A stretch of 64,000 nt of DNA from Echinarachnius parma (lineage: Eukaryota > Echinodermata > Echinoidea > Clypeasteroida > Echinarachniidae): positions 124,001 to 188,000 of the forward strand of contig JBAMJV010001330.1 of the NCBI GenBank assembly GCA_037951105.1, given 5' to 3'. Positions 1-11,795 of this stretch are shown here, one piece after another. Every line of letters begins with the position of its first letter. Position 1 is the stretch's first letter. Made by a program: the position numbers and the translations under genes. A model generated the notes under the pieces. It was not told where the DNA came from and ran no database searches. It saw nothing but the letters and a program-made list of their open reading frames with translations.

Positions 1-1570
1 AATGCTGAATCACATTCTGAATATTAAGAATTTAGGATCACATTGGAGAACTTTCCACCAAAGTTAAATAATAGTTTGTTTAATCAATTAATATAATCTA
101 GTTTATATATCAGATTGACCAGTGGTGAATCCAGGAATTCTGCAAAGGGGGACCCCAAATTGCAAATGCGTAAGTCCGAGCCGCTTCGAGTGCATGGGGT
201 ACAGGGGTCTATGGAAACTGTATTACACCAAAAACAAATCATCATCCAGTTGATATCTGTTGGAATAGTTGTTAATTAGACCTACCACATGCTTTCCACA
301 AAACTTGATTACTGATGCTTTATCAGGCTAATAATCATGTCACTTTCATCATTCATTTGATTTTGGAAATTATCAATAGTGTGCTTCATTATCCGTCTTG
401 TACGGAGTATGTCTCCTATAAAAGATGATGTTGCTGGTATTGGAGTATGTAGATTGGTCTTGATACCACAAACATATTGCGCAACATATCAACTTTAGAA
501 TAAATTTGTCTGATTTAGCAATTTAGCTCAATAATTGATTACTACATGTATTAAATCCTAGCTAGATACAATTTGCTTTCGGTGCCTGACAATTTATGTT
601 CTTTAGGTGGTGGGAATGGTTGCAAGATGTTTTTTTTTTTCTGAAACTGGATTTCAGGCAAATTATGTCCTTTTTTTTTTATAAATAAGGAGATTTTTAT
701 ATGAAATATTTGAACAATTTGTGTGAGATATTCTTCTTATTTTTATTTTCATTCAAGAGAAGGAATGTTATATTGTGTTTGCCAAAGTTCTTTTCTATTG
801 AAATGTCATTCTTTAACATCGTCTTTTACGAATATTGTTTTGTGCCAAATGTTTTCTTTTCGTTGTTTCCCACTTTAAAGCATTTTAACTTGGACATTGT
901 CTAAAAAAGAACACTTATCAGTAAAAAAATAGTAAAAATATATTTCACAGTAGTATAAATTTGATAAACAGTAAATATCCCAAAACTGTATTTTTAAAAT
1001 CATTTGCATTTTTGTTCAAAATGTGATTGGCTTTTCTATATCTTTAAATTCCAGTAAAATTTGTTTCAATGTGGACGATTTTTAAATACAGTTTTGTTTT
1101 CGTCAAAAAATGAATACTAAAATATTTACACTACTATACCAAATGCCGAATGGCATTTTGCTTTGCACATGTTATTAAATGTTTGTCTTTTTCCATATGT
1201 GAAGCTCATACCCAGTGTTAAATTTCATGAACATTTTTAAAACTGTAGATTTAGTTTATTGGATCAGAATCATAACAGATGCATACTTGTTTGTCTAAAA
1301 AAGTCTATTAAACTAAAGAATGATAAATTGGATTGGAAATAGAATTGGATGTTATATCTGTATATTAATGTATGTTTCTACTGTATTTTTGCAGGGTAAC
1401 CCCCAGCTCCATTAAGCAGAGTTTATGGGACCCATATTAAAAACATGTAAATTAACTGATAAATAAATAATGGAAATGTTTTCATATAAAAGATGAACTA
1501 TACATACAACCGCCTAGTAATCGTGTGATCATTAACTGTGTGCCCTTTAAGGATGTGTTGGTGTGTGTAT
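1..1570. other. AT-rich sequence without recognisable gene
   Basis: There are only short ORFs with no family resemblance, homopolymer T runs near 631 and 669, and no repeat seen elsewhere in the window. Confidence 0.5.
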
Positions 1571-1574
1571 GTGG

Positions 1575-1699
1575 TTCCTGTAAGGGCCTTCAATTGGAGA
1601 TACACACTGGTATAAAACAAACCTTCAATCGGGGGCTATGAAAACGGGCACATCCCAATATCTGAACAACCATATCCCTGTTTGAAGGCCCTTACAAGA
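1575..1699. mobile_element. Short fold-back MITE
   Basis: The terminal inverted segments are TTCCTGTAAGGGCCTTCAA at the left and TTTGAAGGCCCTTACAAGAA at the right. A (TG)n-rich stretch follows to about 1755. Confidence 0.55.
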
Positions 1700-2204
1700 A
1701 TGTGCGTGTGCGTGTGTGTGTGCTTGTGCATATGTGTGCCTGTGCCTGTGCCTGTGGTAAAATAGATAGTTTTCTTGAGGTATTCAAATTCATGCACATG
1801 CAGTGCATTATTCTAGCAATATAAAACCTGCAGCTAATTCATTTCTGGACATGTTGCTTGTTTTGGTCAATCTCTATTGCCATGCACATTGCAAAAATGT
1901 GTTCCATAGAAAGCAAACAAACATGGGACATGCCTTCTGGTCATCATTAAAGAGCTTAACCTTTTGTTAAGGTTTGCACACCGATTAGAATTCAGTAGGA
2001 AACATCTATTGTTCTACAGGTGAATAAATGTTCTGCATGTCTCACATTGCCAGGCTCTAAAGCTTTGTACTGTGAATGTTTTGAATGTATTTTATCAATA
2101 TACATGTACTTTGTTCCTGAAACACTCACAGGTGTCAGGAAATCCTTAACACCAAACATTCTATCCATTGAGAGTTTCAAATGAATGAAACTGTTTCCTC
2201 CCAA

Positions 2205-2330
2205 ATCACACGGGCGTAGACATGACATTGATACCCATTCAAGTGGGGGGGATGATCTATTCATTCATCCCCCCCCCCCCAGTTGAATAGGTATTACGTA
2301 ACTCGCTACGCCCGTGCCAAATCATACTAG
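2205..2330. mobile_element. Fold-back element with poly-C centre
   Basis: Inverted arms around CACACGGGCGTAG and CTACGCCCGTG enclose TACCCATTCAA and TTGAATAGGTA, with opposed G7 and C11 runs. Confidence 0.5.
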
Positions 2331-2394
2331 ATTGGTTGACTAAATATATTCAAATGTATGCATGTCCTTTCCCAACCAGAAGACAAGCTATTCA

Positions 2395-2530
2395 TTAACC
2401 CATATTGCTTACAGGAATCTGGTGGGGCCTGGTTAACACAACTGGTTAACACATTGCCTAACAGGCACCTAGTGGGCCCTGTATTAACTCAATGGGAACT
2501 GCAACATCTAGTAGGGAACAACTAATTCAG
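2395..2530. repeat. Diverged copy of the TTAACC...GGTTAA repeat
   Basis: It contains the recurrent phrase around CATTGCTTACAGGAA..CTGGTGGGGCCT seen again at 24.14-24.37, 41.94, 49.84, 52.61 and 62.37 kb. Confidence 0.45.
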
Positions 2531-2689
2531 TCCCTTACTAATTAAACGCAATTCTTGGAATCCACCTTGCATATAATAGTTGATGGTATGTCAGGTAAAC
2601 CTCTGGCAAGCTTTCATGTTGCCTGAACAGCTTGTGTTATTGGGATATGCAAACAATGTGCATGGCATAGAGATCAATGTAGAAAGGAA

Positions 2690-3205
2690 CTAAATAATGA
2701 GTAACAACACGAAGGGCATCAACATGGAAATACAACAACAAATGCACGGAGTACATGTACATGCAGAGGAACTTGAAACAGTCAAAAGCTTCACATACTC
2801 CAGAAATATCCATTATCTATGATTGCACAAACTATAACAACACTTTCAAAGTTGAATCAATTTGGTGTTACAGGAACATCTCAATGAATTCCAAGTTCAG
2901 ACTTATGTGCGCACCGACAACTTCAATATTTTCTTTATGTGTGCGAGTCCTGAACCCTGAACGCAGACAAAAATGGCATGGCCACATCTCAAGTTCCTCA
3001 GGACTTGCCAATACAGTTCTACAGGGTACAGTCCAAGGAGGGAGAAAATAAGACGGAATGAGGAAGAGATGAGAGGACAGCATCCCTGGATGGACAGGCT
3101 AGAAGATGAGCTACGCTCTGAGAAGGATGGAGGAATCTGTGTCCAAGCCACCGGTGGCACCGCGGTGGCGCCCCTACAGACTGTTAGACCACAGGGTATG
3201 TGAGG
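2690..3205 (+). pseudogene. Decayed non-LTR retrotransposon, reverse transcriptase C-terminus
   Basis: Fragments in shifting frames resemble the C-terminal tail of RTE- or Jockey-like reverse transcriptases. EELETVKSFTYS is like the usual 'V.SF.YLG' segment. RRQKWHGHISSSS and VQGGRKIRRN correspond to the 'RLKWFGHV..GRR.RGR' region. GQHPWMDRL, LSYALRRMEE and VAPRWRPYRLLDH correspond to the terminal 'W.LV..SSVAPQRPYRLRD' motif. Several frameshifts show it is dead. No upstream RT core is present in the window. Confidence 0.6.
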
Positions 3206-3299
3206 TGAGACAATTTGAGTATGTTCACTTCCATGTTAATGTAGACCATTGCTTGAAGCATAGACATAATAGCATGGACAGTCGTCGACTTTAAACACA

Positions 3300-4000
3300 T
3301 TCATTCACCTGTAGAATACAAAGCTATCACCATGGTACCGATGCTTGGTTAATCACTTTGATCGTATCATCGTCGCCGCCTTGACGAGTGAGGATAGTCA
3401 AGCTTTAAAAACAATTTTGATAAAACTTACATTTTCAGAAGAACTTGAGCAAGCCAGGTCTTTGAATTTACTTTTTTATGAAAGAGAATGATATAATGAT
3501 CATTTGGTACAAATATCTGTAACATAACATTTTTAATACAAGAAATATGATCACATTTCTAAAAATGTACTACCAGTCAAAAACTTAATTTTCAAGGTTT
3601 CCGCATATTTCTCCAGAAAAATATTGACATGTAAATAAAGATTGACTACGCTTCTTTCTGGTGAGTCGGATGTTGTAAGTGTGCGGGAGTTTGCGAAGGC
3701 ACAATTTGATGTTCCTTTTCCCAAAAAAATGTAACATCTATGATTTGCTGATCCCGAAACCTGTGACCTATTATAGCATTCATGATAAAAAAAGACATAC
3801 ATCAGCCTAAAACACTCGGCGATAAGGAGAAATTACTCCGTCATGTCTTAGTGAGCTCATTGTCTGGTGAAATGCAAATAATTGTCCTTGCACCAGAAAT
3901 GAGACAATAGCGTTGAAAATAGCTCCTGGTAATGAATGCAGCGGCGACGATGATTGGGTCAAAGAGACAGGACTCGATGATTGTCCATTACTGGTATGTC
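3300..4000. other. No recognisable feature
   Basis: Short unrelated ORFs only. No domain motif and no copy elsewhere in the window was noticed. Confidence 0.4.
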
Positions 4001-4017
4001 TATGCTTGAAGGGATGG

Positions 4018-4081
4018 TAAAGTGTTTTTTTTGCAATTCCTCTTACCTTTTTGCAAGGTAAGAGGAATTTCAAAAACACAT
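4018..4081. other. Long near-perfect hairpin
   Basis: The 15-bp arms AATTCCTCTTACCTT and AAGGTAAGAGGAATT surround a 6-nt loop. The pairing extends outward through T-rich and A-rich flanks to GTGTTT and AAACAC, a stem of about 28 bp. Confidence 0.6.
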
Positions 4082-4714
4082 TAATTAAAAAAGGTGTCAT
4101 CAAAATCCATTCAAAAACAGGTGACATTTCCACAGATAAAGCAATTCAATTAGTATGCTAGAAAGACACGTATTTAAATTTTGGGATGCTATCATTGAAC
4201 ATGTTCAAAAATTTAAAGAATAGGGACTTTTTGCTAGTGGACTGGTACGGGCATTATGTCACTATAAGGCCCCGCCCACACGCTGACCCATTGTTCGGGC
4301 AACTGTCTCAGTCGAGTAGGAATTCCAAATCGGTCGAATCTATGTCATATGTGTCTTTCTAGAGTTCTCTTGAATTAAATTCAAATCAAGTCATATGTGT
4401 TCACCCTGCTCTTTCAGAAAAGCGAATCAGGATATTTTTTTCTGTTCGGGACTTCCATTTAACATCTTATCCGAGTGTTTTGTTTTTTTTTCTCCAAAGA
4501 AGCCTTCTTCAACAAGAAACACATTTTTTGACCTCATGCCAGGTTTATAATTTGACAGATTTCAACAATATGTTTGCTTGTCACAGTAATAATCAATGCA
4601 TCTTTGTAAAAGCCTAATAACAGTACTGGGAAACGCCCCATATGCAGTTAACCCCTGACTTGTAGGGGTGGAAATGCCCCACATAAGCAGTACTCAAAAT
4701 AGTGAGAACATTAT

Positions 4715-4897
4715 ACAAATAGCGCACGGCACGGCGTTCGGTAGTGTAGGTGCAGTGCACGCGAGGTTTCTTTAGATTGGTGCCGCCTCTGTGCATGAGC
4801 CGCTAGGCGAGTGCGCAGTGCGTACCATCTAAAGATACCGAGCGTGTACTGCACTTACATTGCCGAACAACTAGGGCAAGTGCGCTATTGGTTTTAT
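4715..4897. mobile_element. Fold-back MITE with ~65-bp arms
   Basis: The left arm (AAATAGCGCAC...TTCGGTAGTGTAGGTGCAGT) and the right arm (ACTGCACTTACATTGCCGAA...GTGCGCTATT) are imperfect inverted repeats, locally GC-rich compared with the flanks. Confidence 0.6.
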
Positions 4898-4899
4898 AA

Positions 4900-7738
4900 A
4901 ATAGCGACACATCGAGTTTTGATAACAAATAAAAATCCAAAATTACAAATAAGCTATTCTTACTTACTGAATTAAAGGTCCATGGGATTCCACATTTTGC
5001 TGCAAGCTCGAGTCGAGTATAATCGAGTATACTATAATCCATAATCCATAAGGGTACACAACATTAAAAAAATATGAAACGCTCCAATTTCCAACACAAA
5101 AACGCATTTACAGTTGTGGAGTGTGCAATATCATTTATTTTGCGCGTCTAGCTGCACGCCCGTGCAGTGGGCCAAAAAAGTTGAATGTCACGTGACGCGT
5201 TTTGACCAATTACCATGCTTGAAATACTATAGCTATTTTATAAAAATATTTGAAGGATTCAAATGGCAAAGAATGTTCATATTTTTGGTAACATGCACAC
5301 TCATACTTTCGGGAAACACACAAACACACACACATTGTGAATATTCCAGTAGTTGGGAAAGATTACAAATGTGAATTTAAGAAGCACAGAGAATTCATTC
5401 ATGTACATTTCAAGAGAATTTAATTTGCAAAATCAAAGTCCACCTTGACAAAATACTTGCGTTATAAACTTTACATTTCTTTTTTACTCTTCAGAAGTCA
5501 GAGCAATAAAACAAATTGCTGACATTGTTATAATCATACAAAAGAAGGCGATCCATCCCATCCCATAATAATTCTCTTCATGATATTTTTACAAAGTATA
5601 CATGACATAAACACAGAAAAAATCAACGGTTGGTTTTTTAAAGTAGATTTCTTTGTTCTACAAAAATGATACTGTACAGAGCACATAATAAGTATTTTTA
5701 AGTAATATAGCAATATTATACACACACTGCTTGCTTTGCTCTGAAATACTAGAACTTTTTTATCATTCAATAATTTGTTTAAATTCACATGGTTTGTCAT
5801 TATACACATATATAACGGTCGACATAGTCATCATTCTTTAATAATTAAATAGAAAATATCTGTCTTCTATAAGATTTACATTCTCAATGGTGCATGTAAT
5901 ACAACACAAGTACAAATATATATATATTTATATTTATTCATATATGTTTATAGATTGATGTGATATCTCTCCACATCATGCAAAGTCTTTAGGGTATAGT
6001 AAATCATTTGACATTTATTTCTGAAATAAAAAATTAAAAACACACAACATAAACATGACGACAAGAATAGGTCAACTACACAGAGATTTATGCACAACGG
6101 TGGTGCAATTGTGTAGTTATACGATTGTGAATATGCATGGACGTATAAGCACATTAATGCCAGGGGGTGGGAGGTGGGGGGATGGGGGTGCCGGGGTCTT
6201 TTGCCAAAAATTCAATCCTTCCTTACTTGCAAGGGCAAGAAAAATACAAAAAGAAAATGCTTTACCAAAGAAAGTTAATCATGTTTTTTTTGCCCCAAGA
6301 TATGAATATTTATTTGCCTTTTGACAGAATATTCATGTTTTCAAAACTGTCGGGGAGGCTGTAGCATCAACCCCCCTCCCCACACTGACTTTTTTGCACT
6401 CCGATGTTAATATGTCTGCTTGCTGGAGCAAAAGAACTTGTGTTTTACTGTTTTTGAAATATTCTTCAATATCAATCCCATTCATTGATAATCAAATAGA
6501 AAGCAAGTTGGATGGGCTAAATGCTTTCTCTAAATGCTTTCTCGTTCTATCAACCCCCCCCCCCCCCCCCCCCCCGCTATGGCCTAAATGCTTTCTCGTC
6601 CTATCACTATCACTTTCTTCCCCCTCACCCCCAAACCAACATTTGCTATGCACACATTCACTCAATAACATAAATATGTAAACTGGTGTACAAACAAAAG
6701 TTTAAAATAACTTGCTTTTTGGTATCAGTTAGTTTGACACAATATTTGGAGTTTTCTGCCATGGCTTCTCTACGCAACCCCAACACAAATACAGCATACG
6801 GTTGATAGAATTATTACTGCTCAAGTGCTCAAATTGAGCATTCAGCGACTTTATCCTTGTGTCAATACAAATAAAATAGATTTAAGATATTAATCATTTA
6901 ACCATTGTAGTATCACCTTTGATCAAATTAAAGTTAAAGGCAGTTACATTTATATTATTTTATTTAAAGCATTTCAGAGAGAGCAATGATTCTTGCTAAT
7001 AGCATAAATGTTTGATTTCAGTTGCATTTGGTTGATACCAAGAAATATTATGATGTTGGGGCACAACAAATCTTTTTTCTTTTTTAAGCAAACAAGTGAG
7101 TAAGTGCCATCGAAGTAGAAATAGAATCTATTTTTCATAAGTTACATTTTAGATTTCAAAACATATGTACACCTTCTATGAATATATTGTATGTGAGCAA
7201 CTCTGGCAAAACGATCTCTTGTCTGGAACTCGTGTTTTGCAGAAATTGGCATTTTAAAGCCAATTTCAGCATGTGTGTGTGCTGGACGTTTCCAATACTA
7301 TTATTTAGCTTTGAAGTGGAAAATATGTATTCATTTTCACACATACAAAATTGAAGTTTTGTATCAAGGCCATGTTGTCCTTTCCACTGGTGTAAAAATC
7401 TGAATTGTGGTTTTGCCAAAAAGAGCTTGATTTTACCACAGCCATCCGACCACATATACCAAGAAAAGACTGCTAATATCAGAAAAGAAATCTAGTGCCG
7501 AATAATGAGTTGAATTTATGCATTTTTGCAGTCTAAAATGTAACAAACATGTTTTTTGTTTCTGTTTTGGGGGAGAATAATAGGTTTACTGTTGTGTACT
7601 TCTTTATCAATATAGGGAACAGGGAAAGTGTCATAATTTCTGTATTAAAGACCTGTTTGTGTTATGATCAAAACAAACTTGCACACAAATTTATCAGGCT
7701 ACATACCTTTCCACATAACAATTTGTTATTAATAGCTA
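4900..7738. other. AT-rich, no gene seen
   Basis: The stretch contains a poly-C tract at about 6555-6574 within CT-rich sequence (6550-6650), a G-rich stretch at 6165-6195 and many short ORFs without recognisable domains. No splice-supported exon was found. Confidence 0.45.
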
Positions 7739-8152
7739 TTAAAGTGATCCATTATCTTTGTGAAAATTGAACCCAAATCACTGGTTGTTTGGCTTATGGT
7801 AACAGAAGAATGCAATGGGTTTTGATTTTTGAAATGTCTCCCTAATTAAGATTGAATTCTAAAGCATCCGTAGTCAAGATTATCAGAATTTGGAGACTAA
7901 AGCCTCCATAGTATCCAAATTTCACGCAAACAATCGGGATAAAATCAGTTTCCATTTTTAAAATTCATAACATGATATATTAACTTTGACTGGATTAATG
8001 ATAATCTACATCAACTTATGTTTTCACTAGGTAAACATTATTCCTTTTCTGTGAAAATTTCACATATCATTCTCAAGAATCATCCATGATATTGGTATAT
8101 GATTGAAGTCTCAAATACCAATTTTGGGATAAAAGTTAATGGATCACTTTAA
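7739..8152. mobile_element. TTAA MITE, family C (copy 1, complete)
   Basis: It is bounded by TTAA and opens with AAAGTGATCCATTA. It closes with TAATGGATCACTTT, the exact inverse. No coding capacity. Partial relatives lie at 24.37-24.52, 33.03-33.09 and 35.96-36.29 kb. Confidence 0.75.
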
Positions 8153-9164
8153 AGACTAGTTCAACAAATTTACCGCATAATTGGATAAAGTCATATTGAC
8201 AAAAACAGACAAGTGCAGGAAAAGGTGCCGCGTTTGCACACGTGTCTTAATGAACCAAAAATGATTTGTTCTTCATGTGTACTATACATTACATGCATAC
8301 TATTGACAGATATAATCACTAGGGACCAGCCCAAAATACACGTAGCAATGTCGAGTGTTATATATAAAGCAACAAACAGGTTCTTTAACCCTGTGAAAGT
8401 AGGTACACAAACTTGGGACCAGGGGGGGTGTACCACAAAAATTCAAAGTTGTACTTAAATCTAATTTGAACTTAAAATTATGGTTGTCCTTGTAGCCTTG
8501 GAATAAAACATATTCAAAAGCAAACAAACAGAATATATCAATTATTTCAAGGCTCTTGGTAATAACAAATATAACTGATTTTATCATACTTGACCTTAGA
8601 CCTTTTCAAAAGAAATGTTTTAACAGTTTTACAAAGAAACTAACGGATTTCCATCATAGTTACGTCAAACTTAAAATTTAAGTTAAACTTAGAATCTTTC
8701 CCCCTTCTGTTCATTACCAAGTTTGCATAGGCCCAGGGCTGCAAATTGGCACAAGCTTGGGGCCAGCACCATTTCAATCATGCCATATTTGACTTGCCTT
8801 TATACTAGGCAATCATACGTAACAGACTGTTTCCGGCTACCTAAACATGATTCAAGCTCTGATCAGCTCAGAGTATAAGCATCAAGCAATCAAATGTAAC
8901 TGCTTCCGGCTCTAATAAGCTCTGATTATACATGTAAGCTTGATCTTTATAAAGTTACCTTGAATAGAGTTAATATGTTACCAAAGAGACCTTTTGAAAG
9001 AGCTAAGAATATGGATATTAAAAAGTAGATTTTGAGTTTGGGATGAGTTGATTTATTCAATAAAATATGATTTTGGTGCATGCTTCTATTCCATGCACTA
9101 TTTCCAAATGAACTTGATTCATAGGTACTAGAAGAATTTACTACTCGTTCATGATTACACTTGA

Positions 9165-9252
9165 CCTGTTCAGGACTGATTGATTTTGCTATAACATGCA
9201 TTCTCCATAGACTAAAGCCAAAGTATTTTCAGAACCAGTCCTGAATGGGTTA
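9165..9252. mobile_element. Short TIR repeat, family with CAGGACTGATTGATTTTGCTAT
   Basis: A ~85-bp unit (TTCAGGACTGATTGATTTTG to CCAGTCCTGAATGGGTTA) is repeated at 41.48-41.57 kb, where TTTAACCCG and CGGGTTAAA close the ends, and weakly at 13.86-13.93 kb. Confidence 0.5.
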
Positions 9253-9372
9253 TAAATGTATTGACATTGGGGAGAATTCAGAAAAATATATATTACATGT
9301 GTGTTTTAGTGTGATCCACACAAATGCCAGACACAGGGAAATAAAAATAACTCCAGTAGTTTCCTCATGGCA

Positions 9373-9543
9373 TACAGTCAAACCTAGGTATGTATAATGA
9401 CCACTTAGCAGGAAACAATTAAAGTGCCCTTTGTAGAAAAGTGACCTCTATGCATTGTTTTCCTCTGCAGGGGACCAATTTTGGTGGCCACTATAGACAG
9501 GTTGGCTGCTATAGACAGATGGCTGCCAAGACAGGTTTGACAT
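9373..9543. mobile_element. ACAGTCAAACCT TIR element (family G, short copy)
   Basis: The left end is ACAGTCAAACCTAGG and the right end is GACAGGTTTGACA. The internal subterminal repeat is GGTGGCCACTATAGACAGG. Related copies are at 10.69-10.85, 50.33-50.41 and 55.73-57.11 kb. Confidence 0.6.
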
Positions 9544-9653
9544 ATATATAATATGCAAAAATAACACATCCAATGCACGACAGCTGCTAATCCATTCTAG
9601 CAACCACTTCTCCAAAAGGTTTAAACATTGTACATCACACATGGTGTCTTAAA

Positions 9654-10026
9654 TAAAGGGATCTAGTAACTTTGATGACATGTGCCAAAACTGGCGAAGG
9701 GTTGATAAAATGCGTACTTCTGTGATCTGACGGGTCCACTGAGTGATGTGTGAACATTTCAGGGCAAATTAATGTCACATGACCAAGTAATGAGCGAAAA
9801 TGCAAAGTGGTATTCGCTAACAAACCTGTTGCACTGACTTTGTACACGTTTATAACTTTCCAGTGGATAATTGCAAATCTGAAAACTTCAATCATGGAAA
9901 TTTGGAAAACCAAAACCAGTGCCATGCTTTCTATTCCTAATACAAATACAACAATGTATGAGAGAACCACTAAAGTTCTAAGTGAGTTTTGTGGATTTTG
10001 AAAATGTTATTAGATATCTCCCTTTA
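9654..10026. mobile_element. MITE family A (copy 1)
   Basis: It opens AAAGGGATCTAGTAACTTTG and closes ATCTCCCTTTAA. The central sequence (CATGACCAAGTAATGAGCGAAAATGC region) is shared with copies at 27.75, 36.29, 47.24 and 60.28 kb. Confidence 0.7.
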
Positions 10027-10691
10027 ATGGTCAAGTCCTGGGTTTGATTACCCCCTCCCATCCATTCTATGGATAAGGAAAGTTAAACACACACAGATAC
10101 TACTAGAGGACTAGCCCCTTTGGTACCCTTCACTACTTGTAGTAGACCTGTGGCCAAGGGCAACACAATCTGACATACGCACCACCTCATGTGCCCAACG
10201 CCTTGCAAAGGACATAGAATTTAAATCTCCAAAACGATTGATTGCTCAATTACTTTATCTTTTCTCATCATTTTATCCTTGTATTCAATTACCCGACACA
10301 CAAGCGTCTCTTTAAATTGTTGCACAGTTCGGGTATCCTGTTTTTATTCCCCATATCATATGAGGAAACTCGTCCAAGTGGATAACAAATAATTGCTGCT
10401 CCATTGTTCATCTTCACCTCTCTCATTTCTACTATCCCTTTAACCCTGTCCCAACATTATTGCAAAGTCTACAATTCAATGACAGTCACTGCAAGATGCT
10501 TACTTGTCCACTTGTCTCGTTTTAAAGCTATTGTTCACAGTTCATTCACCTTTCTCTAATCAGTCTTGAAATTAAGTTGTCCTGTTTAAATGTTCTCCGT
10601 TCCTCTCAAATATACTTTGCGTGTTAGAAAGGGAACATGAAATTCAAAATATCACATATGAACTACATATCACTTCTCTATTTTAGCAACT

Positions 10692-10850
10692 AATACAGTC
10701 GAGCTTGTGTAAAGTGACCACCTAAATGAAACGGGAAAAGTGGCCACTGTAGTCAGGTGTCCTCTACATTACAATACATTGATTTCCTCTGCATGGAATC
10801 ACTCTTGGTGTCCACTATAGACAGGTGGCCTCTAAGACAGGTTTGACTTT
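10692..10850. mobile_element. Family G TIR element, diverged short copy
   Basis: It contains TACAGTCGAGCTTG at the left, GTGGCCACTGTAGTCAGGTG internally and GACAGGTTTGACT at the right. Confidence 0.5.
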
Positions 10851-11239
10851 AGTTATCAATCCTGCTTTGCTGTAGTCCATTAGGATGTTCATTCCTAAAG
10901 TTCATCCAGTCTTTCATCATCCCAAGGCTCTTGTCTTAAGCTTTTCTGTCAGATAGCCAAAATTACACCAGATATGTTCACACCTTAGACTTGTGTGTCA
11001 AAGTGCATGTATCCTAATTCGTTCTAGTGGCCAAATAACGTGTATGGTGGCCATTGGCACCCAGGCCACTGCAAGGGGCAAGCCCTGCATCCTATGATCA
11101 TTTCACCATCAACAAAATTTTAAAAATCACAGCTTTGTCAGCTCATCCTTGTATGTATGTCCAGCAAGGTCGGTCATTTTCACAAGAAACCACCATCCAT
11201 TAAATTTAGCATTCCCTTTTTACTCCAACTGCCCGATCA

Positions 11240-11580
11240 TCTTTTGCATGTTCAAGATCATCAATTCTTTTGTAATAAACGATTCATCATCACTCCAACA
11301 AGTTACGTTGTTTTATTTTTACTGTTTATATTATCATCCACTTTGTGCAACATAATGATGCATCATCCATCCAAGATGTTACGTTGTTTGATTTCACCGT
11401 TTATATTATCATCCATTTTTAGCAACAGATGATTCATCACCGGTCCACGACGAATCGTAGTTTGATTTTACTGTTCATATTCTACACAATGATGCATCAC
11501 CAGTCCAACATGTTACGTTGTTGTTTAGTTTAACTGTTCATATTGTTCTCCATTTGTTGCAACACAATGATGCTGGGTTG
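11240..11580 (-). repeat. Tandem repeat in the probable RAF 3' UTR
   Basis: Immediately after the RAF stop there are about four degenerate copies of a ~70-95 bp unit containing GTTACGTTGTTTGATTT and ATATTATCATCC (plus strand). Only one copy has mutated to give TTTATT at 11312-11317, which is AATAAA in gene sense and a possible polyadenylation signal. 10.85-11.24 kb shows no further recognisable feature. Confidence 0.6.
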
Positions 11581-11618
11581 TTAGAGTCTTCTGCTCATAT
11601 ATTGTTCTCCCTGTCCGA

Positions 11619-11795
11619 TTATCCTCGCATGTCGAAGGGGAAGACTGCAAATTGGCTCTGGATGGGCGTCTTGGGGGAGGGGCAGTACATGAAGTCGTCC
11701 GAGTGCAGGCGAGCTCGGTTGAGAGACGAGGGTTCCGACGTACTGCGGTGGATCTTGGGCAGCTGTCTTGCAAGGTTCTCTAGTGATGCCAAAGT
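11619..11795 (-). CDS. BRAF: RAF exon 18, C-terminus and stop
   Basis: 58 codons plus TAA, phase 0 start after acceptor TTCCTGTAG. It encodes [23 protein letters not shown], matching human [23 protein letters not shown]. Ser740 corresponds to the activating C-terminal 14-3-3 site Ser729. PSPKTPIQ is also conserved with human SPKTPIQ. The correct frame lacks an ATG, so ORF callers miss it. Confidence 0.95.
   Translation of the reverse strand, partial: TLASLENLARQLPKIHRSTSEPSSLNRARLHSDDFMYCPSPKTPIQSQFAVFPFDMRG

Noticed and set aside
5880..6030. CRISPR-like or bacterial features.
   Set aside because: The window is clearly metazoan (GT-AG introns, SINEs, LINEs). No array of identical repeats with unique spacers was seen anywhere.
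9635..9970. 111-codon minus ORF.
   Set aside because: It lies wholly within MITE family A. Similar chance ORFs appear in other copies (27845-28126, 47155-47373).
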